The position numbers were made by a program, and so were the translations under genes. The notes beneath the pieces were generated by a model. That model was not told the origin of the DNA and made no database searches. It was given only the letters and a program-made list of their open reading frames with translations. Source: Vespa crabro (taxonomy: Eukaryota > Arthropoda > Insecta > Hymenoptera > Vespidae). Taken from it: a stretch of DNA of 64,000 nucleotides. The stretch covers positions 1,037,501-1,101,500 of the forward strand of contig NC_060975.1 in the NCBI RefSeq assembly GCF_910589235.1, written 5' to 3'. This document shows positions 35,957 to 49,968 of the stretch, piece after piece (position 1 is the first letter of the stretch; every line of letters begins with the position of its first letter).

Positions 35957-36100
35957 TATTGTATTGCGTCGCATTGTATTGCATTGCATTGCATTGCATT
36001 GCATTGCACTGCACTGCACTGCACTGCACACCACAGCACAGCACAGCATTATATTACATTGCATTGCATTGCATTGCATTGCATTGCATTGTATTGTATT
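35957..36100. repeat. (GCATT)n pentanucleotide array with a GCACT/GCACA core
   Basis: Two blocks of GCATT units flank a central block in which the unit changes to GCACT and then to CACAGCA-type units before returning to GCATT. The array therefore has internal higher-order structure. The + frame reads a His/Cys/Ile/Ala repeat but is bounded by unrelated sequence and is not a gene. Confidence 0.9.
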
Positions 36101-36827
36101 AATTGCGAACGGTACTTCCGACACGCGTTAATTGAAATTTCCCGTGTATAGTATATAGGTATTATATACGTAACTATGTATAACACGGGCACTCTATAAT
36201 CGGGTTTCAACTTATGCTACCTTCGGATCCGCGATCCCTTTTGTGTATTACCATGCAAATTCTATCCTCATTCAAAGGGTTCCCATCGCTATCACCACCA
36301 CTACCATTCTCCCATCTAATCCCACCTCTTATCGACGTGTATTTAATCTAAAGAAACAGCATTAGGAAGTTATGGGATAGTTAACGATCAACTGCTTCTC
36401 GACGGAGTTATATTAAAGTTAATTTAATCGAAACAGCAACAAAGCAGAAAAGTAAAAAAAAAAAAAAAGAAAGAAAAATTTCTTTTGATTCTCATCGAAA
36501 TAAACAAACGAAGAAAACAAAAAAAGGAAAAAAGAAGAAGATAACAATAAAAAAAAAAAAAAGGAAAAAAAAGAAAGAAAAGGAAAAAAATAAAATCCGC
36601 AACAAGAAAGAAAAGAATCCGTCGTCTTGAGCGACGGAGGGTTAGCCGAATGGTTAATCGAAAATAAAATTCTTAATTTATCTGTCCGAATAAAAAGAAA
36701 AAAAAGAAGGGAGAGGAGAAAAAAAAAAGGAGAGAAAAGAAGGAAAAGAAAAGAAAAGAAAAGAAAAGAAAAGAAAAGAAATATTGAAGAAACGGGGAAG
36801 AATGAGGGAAGTTTTTCTTTGAGGAAA

Positions 36828-36865
<38 letters not shown>

Positions 36866-36996
36866 AAAAAGAAGGGAAAATCTTGGGTCGCGAGATAAAA
36901 AGAAGAAAAGAAAGAGAGAAAAGATGAGGAGGCTTGGAAGAATTTTGAGGAAGAGAGTGAGACAAAGAGAAATGAAAGAGAAAGAAAAAGAGAAAG

Positions 36997-36997
<1 letters not shown>
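36101..36997. other. Non-coding block, no gene seen
   Basis: The stretch 36110-36440 is unique, with an ATGCAAAT octamer (POU-type) at about 36253. Purine-rich DNA follows from 36450, including (AAAAG)n at 36735-36781 and (GA)n at 36829-36858. The tRNA-like word near 36640 is discussed under rejected items. Confidence 0.55.

Positions 36998-37038
<41 letters not shown>
36998..37038. repeat. (ATAG)n tetranucleotide array
   Basis: About ten ATAG/GATA units inside a longer purine-rich stretch. GATA words cluster here only because of the repeat. Confidence 0.95.
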
Positions 37039-37039
<1 letters not shown>

Positions 37040-38177
37040 AAGAAAGAACGAAAGTGTGTGAGAGGAGAGAGAGAGAGAGAGAGTGAGAGAGAAATAGGAG
37101 GCGTATTCGAAGAAGCAGTGTTAGCGCTTGCGCTATATCGAAGTTTTCCTTTTGCTTGATGGCCGAAGAGTAGAGTCGGGGTCGTCGGTTTGAAAAGGGA
37201 AGGCGGAAGGCAACGACGATTCCACGTCCTTCTCGAACCAACGACCAATGAGTAAATGACACAGCTAGGCCCCCTTCCTCCCCCTCCTCCACCTCCTCCT
37301 GCTCTCCCCATCAACCCACCTCCCTCCCCCCCACCCCCGCTTGCTCCCTTCTACTCTGATACGCAAACACACGGATAGACGCGAAACACACTACGAAAAA
37401 CTGAACCGAACGTCCACCACCCACACCAACGAGTGTACACCTCGAGAGGATATGTATAAAAATCAATAATATCTTGCGGTTTCTAAGAGTGAAAGAGAAA
37501 GAGAAAGAAAGAGAGAGAGAGAGAGAGAAAGAGCTCCGAAAAACGAGGGAGACGTGTATTAGCGAGTTGTTGGAGAAGAGGAGTTTTGGTGTACACGAGA
37601 CGGGAGGGAAGGAGGGTGGTAGGGAGGTGGCGATTGTATGGTGGTAGCAAACGGGGGAGGGAGAAAGAGGTAGGGAGTGAGAGAGGAGGAAGAAGAAACG
37701 AAAGACGGATTTCGACGATGGACAAAAGACCAGCAATTTTTCATTAAGGATTCTATCGAAGAGAGATATTCGCCCGGAAAATCATCCCTACGAAAATCTC
37801 CCTCCTACTTTTCTCTCCTATCTCTTTTCTTCTTTACTCCTCTATTCCTGTAAGTGAAACTTCAACGCCTACGTACGTGCGTGAAAAGTAATGATAATCT
37901 TCGGCGTTTCTTTCTTAATTGTGAAACTAACATGTACGAAAAGTATATCTTAATAGAAAGATGAAAAGAAAGGAAGATTGAGATAAAGAGAGAGAGGGAG
38001 AGAGAGAGAGAGATATTTTATATATATATATATATATATTATTTTTAAATAATATTAAAAGTACTACTTATATACGATGTTGTAGAAAAAAAAAGAAGAA
38101 GAAAAAGAAGAGAGAAGGAAAAATCTCGTAAATTTTTTCTCATTTTTCCGAACCTTTAACTTCTCTCTTTCCATCCT

Positions 38178-38208
<31 letters not shown>

Positions 38209-38744
38209 TTCTTTCTCAATTTCGGCATAATCGCGAGCAATATACTCTTGTTTCCTCGTCATTTATTTAGAAAGCCTGACGGAGGTTCGAGTACGGAGAA
38301 GTTCGTGGTAAATTTAAGAAAGGTATCGAACCGAAGGGGCCACCCCTCCCCTTTTTCCCGGTCCACCCTGTTTCCCCTACTCATCAACCACCCCACAACC
38401 ACGGGACTGCTTATACCCACCCAACCCCTCACGAGAAAGTGGATTGCAATTATCAAAGCCTCTCTCTCTTTCTCTTTCACTCGCTTTCTCACTCACTCTA
38501 ACTCGCCAGCCTCGTTTTCTTTTTCTTCGCTTTTCTTTCCTACCCACCCCGTTCCCCTTAGTTCCCGTCCAACTTCCCTTGGACTCTACCCTCTCCATCC
38601 ACTTCATCGTCTCGGGAGAACTTGGAAATTTCATCGGGCTGGCGTAATAACTTCGATAGTTCCGCCACTCGAACGAAGAAAGGCGAGAACGTGCGTCTAA
38701 ATCGAAAAATAAAAAAGAGAGAGAGAGGTAGATAGATAGATAGG

Positions 38745-38792
<48 letters not shown>

Positions 38793-39376
38793 AGAAATTA
38801 TCAGAATGATAGAATAATCGATGTAGACTTCGTCGTTTTCTTCTGTACCTGCCAATGAGAACTTCGAGTAAAGTTCCTTTAACAGTTCGAACGTTATTGA
38901 TCTTGGTTACGACAGTCATCGAGACGTTGCCGATCATTCCGATAATAATGAGTTATATAACTATATAGGCATCGTATAAATTCAATGTCGTTCGATCGAT
39001 TTCAGAGTAAGCTTACGTATGTACGTACGTTATCAAACACGTGCATCTATCAACTTTTAATTTAAATGTAAAACACGTTGATCGATGTGTCGAGAAATAG
39101 GATCGGATCGATCGACAGATCGATCTATATATAGCGATCATCGAATACGCGAGACTGGCAATCAAAAAGGAAGAAAGAAAAAAAGAAAGAAAAAAAGAAA
39201 GAAAAAAAGGAAAAAAAAAAAAAGAAAGAACGCCGTTTTTCTGATTCCGAAAGTGAAAGGAACGAGCTGAAAACGTATATGGGGAGGGAGAAACCCTTTC
39301 AAGGTCAAAAAGAGAACACAAATTTTTACAGTCGAACGAACGGGGTGAAAAATCCACGATTCTGGAAAGTATGTGA

Positions 39377-39377
<1 letters not shown>
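37039..39377. other. GC-richer non-coding domain
   Basis: The stretch 37100-37440 is unique and GC-rich, with a CCAAT word near 37251 and dense CCTCC runs. 37480-37740 is purine-rich. 38240-38690 is unique and C/T-rich on +, with a 150-codon frame that lacks an ATG start. (GATA)n and (GA)n lie at 38727-38788. 38820-39000 is unique. Any of the unique parts could hold a first exon, but none has a supported donor and start together. Confidence 0.45.
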
Positions 39378-39428
<51 letters not shown>

Positions 39429-40106
39429 GAGAGAGAGAATAAAAAAAACAGAAAAGGGATGAAGAGTAGAAAAGGGTGAAACGCGCGTTTACGCAACTTA
39501 CATCCCTATACCCTAAAAAAAAAAGGAGAAAAAAGAGAAAAACGTCGTTTTTCCGAATTTCGTCGATCCTTTGAAAAAAAAAAGAAAAAAAAGAAGAAAG
39601 AAAAAAAGAAGAAAGAGGATCGCATATAATAAAAGGCGGAACAACCCTTTATTTATTTTAGCACGCGTGAATTCCGCGCTTTCTATCGCAGGGAAAAGAA
39701 TTTAACAGCCGGCGACGTATTTCGTACGTATGTACAATTTCGACGAGTTTCACCCCAAAAACTTTTCATCAGCCGGGTGTCTCACCCCATCGATCCGAGC
39801 CGTATCCTCGTCCCGTACGTACGTACCTACGTACCTACGAAACGAACGAACGAACGAACGAACGAGCGAGCGAGCGTACACGTTACACGTTACACGTCGA
39901 TTTACACAATATTTTGGAAATCTTTTATAAGATTTCAGCGAGATTTTCTCCCCCCTTTCGAAATGCATCCCATCGAACACAGAGAAGCTTAGTGCCATAG
40001 TTCCGTTATATTGTGCGACAACTCTGCCTCCCTCCCTACCTTCCTTTACGTTCACCTTGCCACCTAAGCAACCCCTCGGACACGAGACGACAGATGGGAG
40101 ACGGAG

Positions 40107-40155
<49 letters not shown>

Positions 40156-40260
40156 AACGCGTGCTGTCGATCGTCCGAGCTGGATATATTGTTGACAAGC
40201 AAAGAAAGAGAGAGAGAGAGAAAAAAAAAGAGTTTGTAAAACGACAACGTTCAAATCATG
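39378..40260. other. Simple repeats and short unique pieces
   Basis: (GA)n at 39378-39438, A/G-rich tract 39510-39620, a unique piece 39640-39810, then ACGT/ACCT and (ACGA)n units at 39811-39875 ending in GAGC units. A unique piece spans 39900-40100, then (AC)n and (GA)n at 40108-40152. No gene seen. Confidence 0.6.
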
Positions 40261-41972
40261 AAATTAGGGTTGAACTGAGAAAAAACGCACGGAATTACCA
40301 TTGCCATTGTTAAGCCGGATCACGAAGAAGGACCAACGGATTACTCGAACACCCCTTTTGCTTCCTTTCTTTCTTATACTTCCACAACACTTCCACCCCT
40401 TTCTCTTGTTTTTTTTTTCCTTTTTGTTTTGTTTTTTTTTCTGTTTCTTTTTTTTTTTTTCTTCTTTTTCTTCTTTTCTTTTCCTTTCTTTCCTAGCTTT
40501 TGTCTTTTTCGTGGTGTATTCGTTCTCTAACAACCAAAGAGACGAAACACGCTCCGTGTATTTACAACGTTATTTATCCTTGTCGCTCTTTTTCGCGGCT
40601 CTTTGTTCCCTATCCAAGGCGAATTCTTTCGGGAAACGTGGTAATAAAAAATGATCTTTATTTATATATCACGTAACAAAATTCTCCGGACGTTAATTAA
40701 ATCTTGAATATATATGCATACGGTTGCGGAATTAATATGAATGAATTATTTTATCTTTCTTTTTTTATTTTATATATATCGCTGTTATGTCTTTATCAAG
40801 AAAGAAAATATTTAAAAAAAAAAATAAAAGGAGAAAAGATAAAAAAGAAATAAAGAAATGAATTATGTATTTTAAAGGATTAAAAATTAATTGTTTAGAG
40901 AAGAAAAGTACTTAAACAAAAAAAAAAAAAAAAAAAAAAAAACAACGAAAAAAAAAATAAAGAAAAAGAAAAAAATACAGACAGAGAATCCTATTAAATC
41001 TTGGAAATAAATTTCAAATCGCTAAACATGAAACACGTCACGATAATAATTCTGACAATTTTGCTTTGTCCAAGTATCGTATTATTAAGAAGAAGGAAGA
41101 AAGAAAGGAAGAAAATGAAAGAGAGAGAAAAAAAAAACGAACGAAACAAAGCGAAAGAGACAAAAAAATATAATTACCGGAACAATAATAATTAAAGTTA
41201 CGAGATAAAGTATGCCTTTCGGTATTATAAACGATAATGATTCTTTTACGTTAGCTTTATTTTCTATCTACATTTTAAACGAAATATTCAACACATATAA
41301 TGAACGTACGCACGTGCAATTACATAAAAATTATGTAACCTTGATAATTTTTTTTTCTTTTTTTTTGTAATGTGTAACACGCTTACGTAATTTCACAATC
41401 TACGTTATATACTTATATTATATACGTATATGTATGTATACGTAAAAGAGCATATGACAATAACAACCGACTAGCTAAAATAATTGTTATGCGAACTAGC
41501 CCGTCGTGCGATACAGGAAAAAGGAAAAATAGCATATGCGTAACAAATAAATTCAATTTTTTATCTGGTCGAACCGATATTAATATAATTTCAAAAGAAA
41601 TGTAATACGTGAGAACACATACACACACATACACACATGTATGTAGAAAGAAAAAAAAGAAAAAAAAAATATATATATATATATACATATATGAGAAAAC
41701 TGTAAAATTCGATGCTATTTTCAAAAATCATTGATACGCACAAACAACGATGTCGCATAGCGATTTTATTAAGTTCCTATTAATTAATAAACGCTAGAGT
41801 TCCTTAGTTGAAGCTTTACCGATCTTCTTTGATATCAGGAGGAATATATATCTAATTAATAAAAAAAAAAAAAAACAAAAAAAAAAGAATAGAGAAAGAG
41901 AAAGAGAAAGAAATTCCTCTAAAATGAACTGGACCAAGTGTATATCGCATTTAACTTGTACACGTATATAAA

Positions 41973-42039
<67 letters not shown>

Positions 42040-42162
42040 TCTGTATATTCCGTAAGCATATGTGTGTACGTAAATCAACAGTGCATGAACGTAGAAATGC
42101 GTTCGATATTTTAGACATTAATGAAATAAAATATTTCTAAGGAAATACGTAAAACATGTGAC

Positions 42163-42195
<33 letters not shown>

Positions 42196-42392
42196 CACGT
42201 ATACATATACATATACATATATATATATATACTTATATAGATATGCACTATATTGAGAAAAAAATCAAAATTAGTTTTTAAAGGAAGATTACGATAAGGA
42301 GAAAATAAATAAATAAATAAATAAATAGCCAACGAGATATAAGTATTTATAAAGATAGAGAAGGAAAAGATAAATGAGATAGATAGATAGAT

Positions 42393-42439
<47 letters not shown>

Positions 42440-42633
42440 AAAAAAACTACGATCGATAAGTACTAAAATTCAGGGTCCTGTAGGTACTTCTTTCCTAGTT
42501 GATAATGAAAAATAAAATAATTTAAACGTATCTGCTAAACGAGAAGTACAATTGACAGTCATTATGTCGATAACGAATTACCAATTACAATATTATTATA
42601 CATATATATATATACATGTATGCATATACATAC

Positions 42634-42673
<40 letters not shown>

Positions 42674-42682
42674 CACATACAC

Positions 42683-42723
<41 letters not shown>

Positions 42724-43262
42724 TTTATTTATGTAAAGTACATACAAGATATTGTATATAAAAGATAAAGAAACGATAAAGAAAAAAAAAAGAAAGAACA
42801 AAAGAAAAATAAATAAAAACTCGAACATCGCAGTAGAAAATCTAATCGTGAATTTTTTTCTCATGATCACACATAAAGTACATATGAAAAATTATATTAG
42901 CGCGATGAAATAACATAATTTTTTATTGACAAGAAACCGAGAGAACAAACTAATAGGCATGGAAATTATTTTTGACACATCGAATAGGTCCTCGAAAGAA
43001 AAAAGGAAAAGGAAAAAAAAAAAAAAGAAAAAAAAAGGAAAAAAAAGAGAAAGAAAGTAAAAAAAAGAAAAAAAAAGAAGAAGAGAAGAGGAAAGAAAAA
43101 AAGCATTCTGCCAGAAACCTAATATCGATAAAGTTTGTAATATTAAAACTGAATTAATTAATCTTAAGGATAATGATAGTTATTAAAAAATATTAGCACG
43201 CGGTAAACAGAATGTTCCTAATGTAATGCTTTCTGAACTCTAAATATACACACAGACACACA

Positions 43263-43295
<33 letters not shown>

Positions 43296-43489
43296 GTTCT
43301 TATAAATATATATAAGAACCATTACATCTACGAGATGCGAATATAGAAATTATTATAATATTTTATCGTATGGTATATACATATAGCGTTTAAGTTTTTG
43401 GAAAACATTAAAGATTATAAAATACAACATATTTATACGAGAAATTTAATAAGATTTATCCGATATATTACGAATTATTATTTATTTAC

Positions 43490-43546
<57 letters not shown>

Positions 43547-44629
43547 CTATATCTGTGAGATATATATATATATATATATAAAACCTAAGATTGATATTGC
43601 GTGTGTACGATCGACGTATATAGTACAAGAAATTACGGACGCGTTTTGTGCATCCTCTTTTGCTGATTTGTGTAAAAAAAGAGAGGAAAAAAAAAAGAAA
43701 AAAGAAAAAAAAAGAAAAAAAAAGAAAAAAGAAGGGAAAAGGAAATAGATAAAAGCGATGATCGCACGGCATTTTTTAAATTATAGGAATATCGAATTAC
43801 ATAGATACATCTAGAAATTAAGATGTTAATCGCACGGGAGAGATCAATAAATTAAGTTTATTTTCTTTTTCCTTCTTTCTTTCTCTTTCTCTTTCTTTTT
43901 TCTTTTTTTTTCTTTTTTTTTCTTTTTTTTTCTTTTGCACAAATCTGCGTCGCCTCTGTCAACGAAGGATGTCAAACGAATAACCGTAATACTTTGGTGT
44001 CAAAGCATACATATTTTTATCTTCGTACTGTAAGAAATATTTTTTGTGAAAATCCTAATAACTCGATATCATTTAAATATTGCGATCGAAACGATGCTAT
44101 TGTATTAATTAATTAACTCGAACACGATAATAATTTTTCATATTTCAATCACACACTACTATTATTGTCATCTTCGCATATTAATCATACATTTTTTATT
44201 CCGCTGGGCAAAGCATTGTTTTGATAAATGCGATCGAGGGTACAAAAGATAAAAATAAGAAGAGAGAGAAAAAGAAAAAGAAAAAAAAAAAAGAAGAAGA
44301 GGAGGTGGAGGAGAATAAAGAGCAAGAGAAAAAGGAGGAGGAGGAGAAGGAAGAGGAGGAGAGAAAAGAGTCGAAAATCAAAATATTCAAAATCAAAATT
44401 ACATTGTAAGTGCATAGAGATTGATTGTTCGTAAATATTATTTGTTAGCCAAGGATAGTTGGACTCGTCCAAAAAAAAAAAAAAAGAAAAAAAAATGAAA
44501 AAAAAAAAAAATAATAAATAAAAGAAATACAATTTAATAACCATTAAATCGTTGTCCTTGACTTTTTTTTCTTCTTTATTATTAATTACCTTGATTCCCA
44601 TTTTTCGTTATTACAATTATCGCCTTCGC
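40261..44629. other. Long AT-rich gene-free block
   Basis: Contains T-rich tract 40408-40485, poly-A 40919-40942, (TA)n 41977-42034, a TA/CATA-rich domain 42167-42236 and 42600-42735, A/G tract 43000-43100, (AC)n 43265-43294, (ATT)n 43490-43545, A-rich 43680-43735, T-rich 43860-43935 and purine tract 44260-44370. No exon is recognisable. Most frames are repeat translations. Confidence 0.65.
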
Positions 44630-44700
44630 CATCGTCGTCGTCGTCGTCGTCGTCTTCGTCGTCGTCTTCGTTGTCGTCGTCATCGTTATTACTATCGTAA
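44630..44700. repeat. (CGT)n trinucleotide array
   Basis: CGT units with CTT/TTG substitutions. The + frames read Ser/Arg/Val repeats. A mirror-type array, (ACG)n, occurs at about 49778-49830. Confidence 0.9.
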
Positions 44701-44949
44701 GTGACGATTATTATCATTATTATTACTATTATTATCTTTACTACTTAACGACAATTTAACTAATCGTTAGATTTTTCAAAAATCGATAATTCCCGACAAG
44801 TCGTGCAATTCAATCTATTCACGTATCGCTGTTATTCTATTGAACTGAAAAAATACGCAATTTAACCTACATAAAACTATCCATCGTTTATCGATATGTA
44901 GAAAACTTTTTGCCTAGGAGAAGAAATTTTTTGAGGGAGGGGATTATGT

Positions 44950-44981
<32 letters not shown>

Positions 44982-45872
44982 GAAAAAAAATCAAGAAGGA
45001 AAGAAAAAAAAGAAAACAATTTTTAATGAGGCGCTAATTGTAATTGCAAAAAAGAAAAGAAAAAAAGAAAGAAAATGTTAATTCGTTCAAATTTAAAGAC
45101 ATAGTAGGATGGATTACAAGCAAAATAAAAATTATAATAATAATAATAATAATAGTAATGGTAATAGTAATAATAATAAAAAAAAAAAAATTAATTAACA
45201 GGATATTCTCCATCGTAAAATTAGAAATCCATCAAGTTTATGAATAATGATTTATGAAATAACATAACTCTCAAACGAGTCTTTACGAGCTATAACACCT
45301 TTTCATTATACCATTCTCTTGATTCGTCATCTATTTAACAAGGAAGAAAATCCGATACTCAGAACAATCGACAATACATCTTTTTCCTGGCCATGTATCC
45401 GTATAATATTTTTCCCCGATGTTGCAATTAAAACAACAACGTCAACATTGAGAATCACGCGAATTTAATATACGTACATACATATATTTAAAAAATCTAT
45501 AGATACAGGTAAGTACCCATGATTATTATAAAAAAAATATTGCATTACATTATCGGATATTCGATCTAACTTTTTTCTCTTTTTCTTTCTTATTTTTGTA
45601 TTCTTTTTTTCTTTTTTATTAATTTTTTTTTCTTTCTTTTCTTTCTTTTCTTTTTTTCTTTTTTTTTTTTTTTTTTTTTTAAGTATTGATATTCGAAAGT
45701 ACTTGCGATCTCTCGAAGAATCGATTAATTAAATGAGATTAAATTGAAAAATGTATCGATCAGAATTTAATAATTTCATGAGGGACAGATTAGCTTCGAT
45801 ACTAATAAGTGATTAATTAAAGTAGATATTCAATATTGAAGAACATTTTAATTTATTAAAAGGTCAAATAAA

Positions 45873-45917
<45 letters not shown>

Positions 45918-46119
45918 CGAAGATAAATTTGACTTTAGACAAACTTCATAAATACGATTTCAATGGAAATAAAGTAATAATATATATTTCATGAAAATAA
46001 AGTAATAAATTGTAAAAGGATCCATAAAACTTTAGAAGCAACATAATTGCGTAGCCGTTATCGTCAAGAATGGTAAACGTTTTCCAGAGAAAAAGAGAGA
46101 GTGAGAGAGAGAGAGAGAG

Positions 46120-46178
<59 letters not shown>

Positions 46179-46530
46179 TGACAAATTCTCTCTTATCAGT
46201 GATAATCGACTTGCTTACGATTCTGTAAAATACCTCAGATTAGAAGTGTTTATTACGAAGTTTCGTGAGAAAAGCAATTAGTGTTACTTATCTCGTTGCT
46301 TTTTTAAAGAGATTCCTTATGAAAATAAACAATTTAAAGGCATTTCTCTCTCTCTTTCTCTCTCTCTGTCTCTCTCTTTCTCTCTCCTTCTATGTATCTG
46401 TCCGTGTCAGTCAGTCTATCTATTTCGGCTTCATTGCTAATACATAAAAAAAATCGTGACACAAAGATATAAGCGATTTTGTCTGCATTAAATATAATAT
46501 TCTTTTTTACTCTATATAGCTAGGTATATA

Positions 46531-46564
<34 letters not shown>

Positions 46565-46877
46565 AAAGAAAAGAAAATAAATAACAGAAAAAGAGAGAAA
46601 TAAAAGATCCGTAAAATGATCGGATTATCTTAGGAATATCATTTGGAATGCACGTGAAATCAGTGTATAAATGCCTTTAATCGAGATTTCCTTATCTTTC
46701 TTCATTGACGACGTTTACGTCACGATAGACGTGTAAATCCCAACGTTCTTTCGGATACATACACGTATAGAATGCCAATCGTGTTGTCTAATTGAATCGT
46801 ATGACGACGATCTTGTGGTAACGAGTACGAGGTATAAAAGGTATATATTTATGTAACGATAAGAAAACTCCTCAAGT

Positions 46878-46950
<73 letters not shown>

Positions 46951-47112
46951 TAGGTAAGTATTAGAGGCACGTTTTCTAAACTTATGTTAGTAAAATACAT
47001 AGATATATATATATATATACATATATATAATATTTATTACCATTCGACCGCGGATTTCAATGTCGTCGATTTATCTTCCTGTTCTTTCTTTCTATCTTTG
47101 TTCCTTCTTTTC

Positions 47113-47143
<31 letters not shown>

Positions 47144-47891
47144 TTTTTGATACATTTTTTATTTTTTATTTTTTCACCTTTACTACCTTCTTCCTTTCTT
47201 TCGTTAACTCCACTTATTACACTTTCGACAAATTCCATAGATCACCGACGAGCATGCACACTCCAAAATTATCTTTATCCTTCTTTTCTTTTTTTTTTCC
47301 TTTTCTTTTTCTTTTTCTTTTTCTTTCTTTCCGAACAACTCGAGCATAATGATCGATCGTATCCGTGTATAGTTTTTCCTTGTTCTAAAAAAAGAAAAAA
47401 GAGGAAGAAAAAAAGAAAGAAAAAGAAATAAAAAAAAAAAGGTAAAGAAGACATATATTTCTATGTCACAGAGCGAATACGTTTACTTGTAAAAATAATG
47501 CGACTAAGTGTTATCGAATGTTTTATAAATTTTTATAATATATTTCTTATTTCTTTTTCTATATCGTTTCGTTTCGTGTTGTCCTTATTTACGCTCTCGA
47601 ACAAGTTCTATTTCATTTGAAAGAAATTAGAAGAAATTCAAGGCTGCTTATGAATAATGTTTATGTTATGGTGTAATAAATTTTCTTTTTATTTTTTTTT
47701 CTTTTACTCACTTAACTGTTCGATAAGTATTTATCAAAACTGCGTCAGAGTGAACGTCATAAAAGAAAAATTTTCATCCAACTTTACAGACATTTTACTT
47801 CGTTCAGGTAAAATTTACATATTGGTAAGTAATTATTTGGCATGGATATTTATGAAAAAGAACTTCTTCAATTATATCCTATCATCAAGAC

Positions 47892-47926
<35 letters not shown>

Positions 47927-48911
47927 ACTTCAGACCCTAATCGTTTCTAAACAAAAAGAAAAAAAAAAGAAAAGAAAAAAAGAAAAAGAAAAAATAATTA
48001 ACGGTAACAGATAATATTTAACCTATCATTAAGTACAAAAGTATTTCCCAACTAACTTTTTGTACTACTTGTTGTTTCATTATTTTTTTCCAACTATTTA
48101 CAAACTTTGTATTTATACTGATTTGTTCATATGTCTTAAAGAAGAAAAAAAAAATTGACAAAACTCTTTGTCTGGGACTGGTAAATCACGATTGAGCCAT
48201 AAACAAGCAAGTAAATTTTTATGCGATTTGCATGGCAACGATAAATTCAAATGACTCAGTACAATACAATAAGAACTTATCCGTATACTTATTTGACTCG
48301 ATAAATAAAATGATAAGACTTATTTCACATTTCTCTTTTCTTTTTCTTTTCATTTCTTCTTCTTCTTCTTCTTTTTTTTTTGTTTTATTTTTTTTTTCTT
48401 TTTTTTTTTTGTTTTTTTTTTCTATTTTACCAAGTGTACGCGCGACATGTCTTCATTATAATTTCAAATTTCCCATCAATCTCTCTCGACAAATTTTTAA
48501 AACTCACACGGTGAAATAATACATCATCAGAGATAAAATTTATAAGAAAATATGCAGACTTGTGACAAACAAGCTAATGCGTTTGAAGTTTCGAGATTTG
48601 AAATCTATTCTCTCGCTTTCTCTAATCCCCTCCCTTTTTCATGGGTATTAAAGTTCTCGAAGAAAATCCGATAAGATGTAAGTAAAACTTAAACACAAGT
48701 TAATTATAAGCTAGAAATTTATTCTACGGTTAGATATCCTAGAACGGGAAAAGATACTTTTCTACGAATTATATTATTTGTTCATTAGGTACGATGATAT
48801 GATGGCGACGATGAAGCAGCCGTGGAAAAAAGAAAAAAAAAAGAAAAAGAGAAAACGTTCTCCAAAGGAAAAAATATACTTTAAAAAATAAATACTTTTC
48901 GCGGGAGAACA
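44701..48911. other. Long AT-rich gene-free block
   Basis: Poly-A 44958-44981, (AAT)n near 45133-45180, T-rich 45600-45680, (TA)n 45871-45914, (GA)n 46089-46175, poly-A 46530-46553, (TA)n 46878-46945, T-rich 47110-47145, poly-T 47895-47923 and T-rich 48345-48425. The frames at 46984-47431 and 47657-47950 are T-rich and not supported as genes. Confidence 0.65.
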
Positions 48912-48956
48912 CGTATCGTATCGTATCGTATCGTATCGTATCGTATCGTATCGTAT
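48912..48956. repeat. (CGTAT)9 pentanucleotide array
   Basis: Nine perfect CGTAT units. The unit is not the TTAGG insect telomeric repeat. It is the second pentanucleotide array in the window, after (GCATT)n at 36 kb. Confidence 0.95.
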
Positions 48957-49616
48957 CATTGAATAGTCAAAGAAATAACATCGTTTATAAATCGTCAAAG
49001 GGTATGAATTAAAAAGGTCACACGTTGTCGTGTATCGTATTCCTCTTGACGTACAATATATTCCATCAACTAGTAATAGGAAGTTGAAGCGAGAATTATG
49101 AAAGGGGGATAAGAGGAGGTAGAGAAAAAGAAATAAATAAAAGAAAGAAGAGCGTGTAGAGTAAATCGTTTAACCCGGAACGCGAAATAGTTATATATGG
49201 GTCAATCGGTATGAGAAGAGAGCGTGATGTTGGCTATAGAAGATATAGAAGTGAAATAGATGAGAATAGGATATGGTGGGGGATGAGGAGATCATAAACG
49301 GAGGAGAAGTGAAGAAGGGAATTTTAAAGAATGACGATGACAATGACTACGACTGCGAAGAGATATATGGGAATTCTGAAAGGAGGGGAGGAGTGGAATA
49401 ATTTAATTCCAAGTAAATTCTTAACTGCGATAGAAATACGTTAACAAAGTTTATATAGATAGAGAGTAATAAATAAATCGATCTATTATTTGTATTCTTA
49501 TATGTTATCATTGAAGATCGTCATCAAGGAAAATGCAAAACATTGGCAATATACACAAGTAGCAATAACAATAAGCATTGCTACCACCAGTGGTACCAGC
49601 AGTACCACCACTACCA
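48957..49616. other. Non-coding block, no gene seen
   Basis: Unique, G/A-leaning sequence (49080-49400) and AT-rich sequence, with a short TACCA/CCAG-rich piece before the ACC array. No exon recognised. Confidence 0.55.
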
Positions 49617-49915
49617 ACCACCACCACCACCACCACCACCATCAGTAACATCAAAGCATGCAACATAATCAAAGACAACCGACATCAATCGGCAAATCGG
49701 TCAAGATAGCACACGTGTTTTCCTCCGAAGAGAAACGAAAGACGTTTGTCTGATTCCGCGTGCGTCGCGTAGACGAACGACGACAACAACGACGACGACG
49801 ACGACGACGACGAAGACGACAACGACGACGGCCGCCGAGCTTAACAGTTCGTTTATCAGTCAAGCAAGACCGCGTGTGGCACACGGTTCACATCGTCGGT
49901 TGCATCAATCATATA

Positions 49916-49962
<47 letters not shown>

Positions 49963-49968
49963 TATATT
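49617..49968. repeat. (ACC)n, (ACG)n and (TA)n arrays with GC-rich spacers
   Basis: ACC units at about 49615-49642, ACG units with CAA interruptions at about 49778-49830, and a TA run at about 49917-49968. The spacers 49643-49777 and 49831-49910 are unique and GC-richer and could belong to a distal promoter of the transporter gene. Confidence 0.8.

Noticed and set aside
36630..36660. tRNA-like word (resembling an A box, GCCGAATGGTTAA)
   Set aside because: No B box (GGTTCGANTCC), no acceptor or anticodon stem follows; the downstream sequence is A-rich.
36673..37314. 213- and 204-codon minus frames, Phe/Ser/Leu-rich
   Set aside because: They translate T/C-rich repeats (CTTTT, CTAT and CT arrays); the non-repeat part shifts composition abruptly at the repeat edge.
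38248..38700. 150-codon + frame in unique C/T-rich DNA
   Set aside because: No ATG start, Ser/Pro/Leu-rich from C/T bias, and no acceptor/donor pair fitting it.
48912..48956. Telomeric repeat
   Set aside because: The unit is CGTAT, not TTAGG or another known arthropod telomere unit, and it occurs as a single short array.
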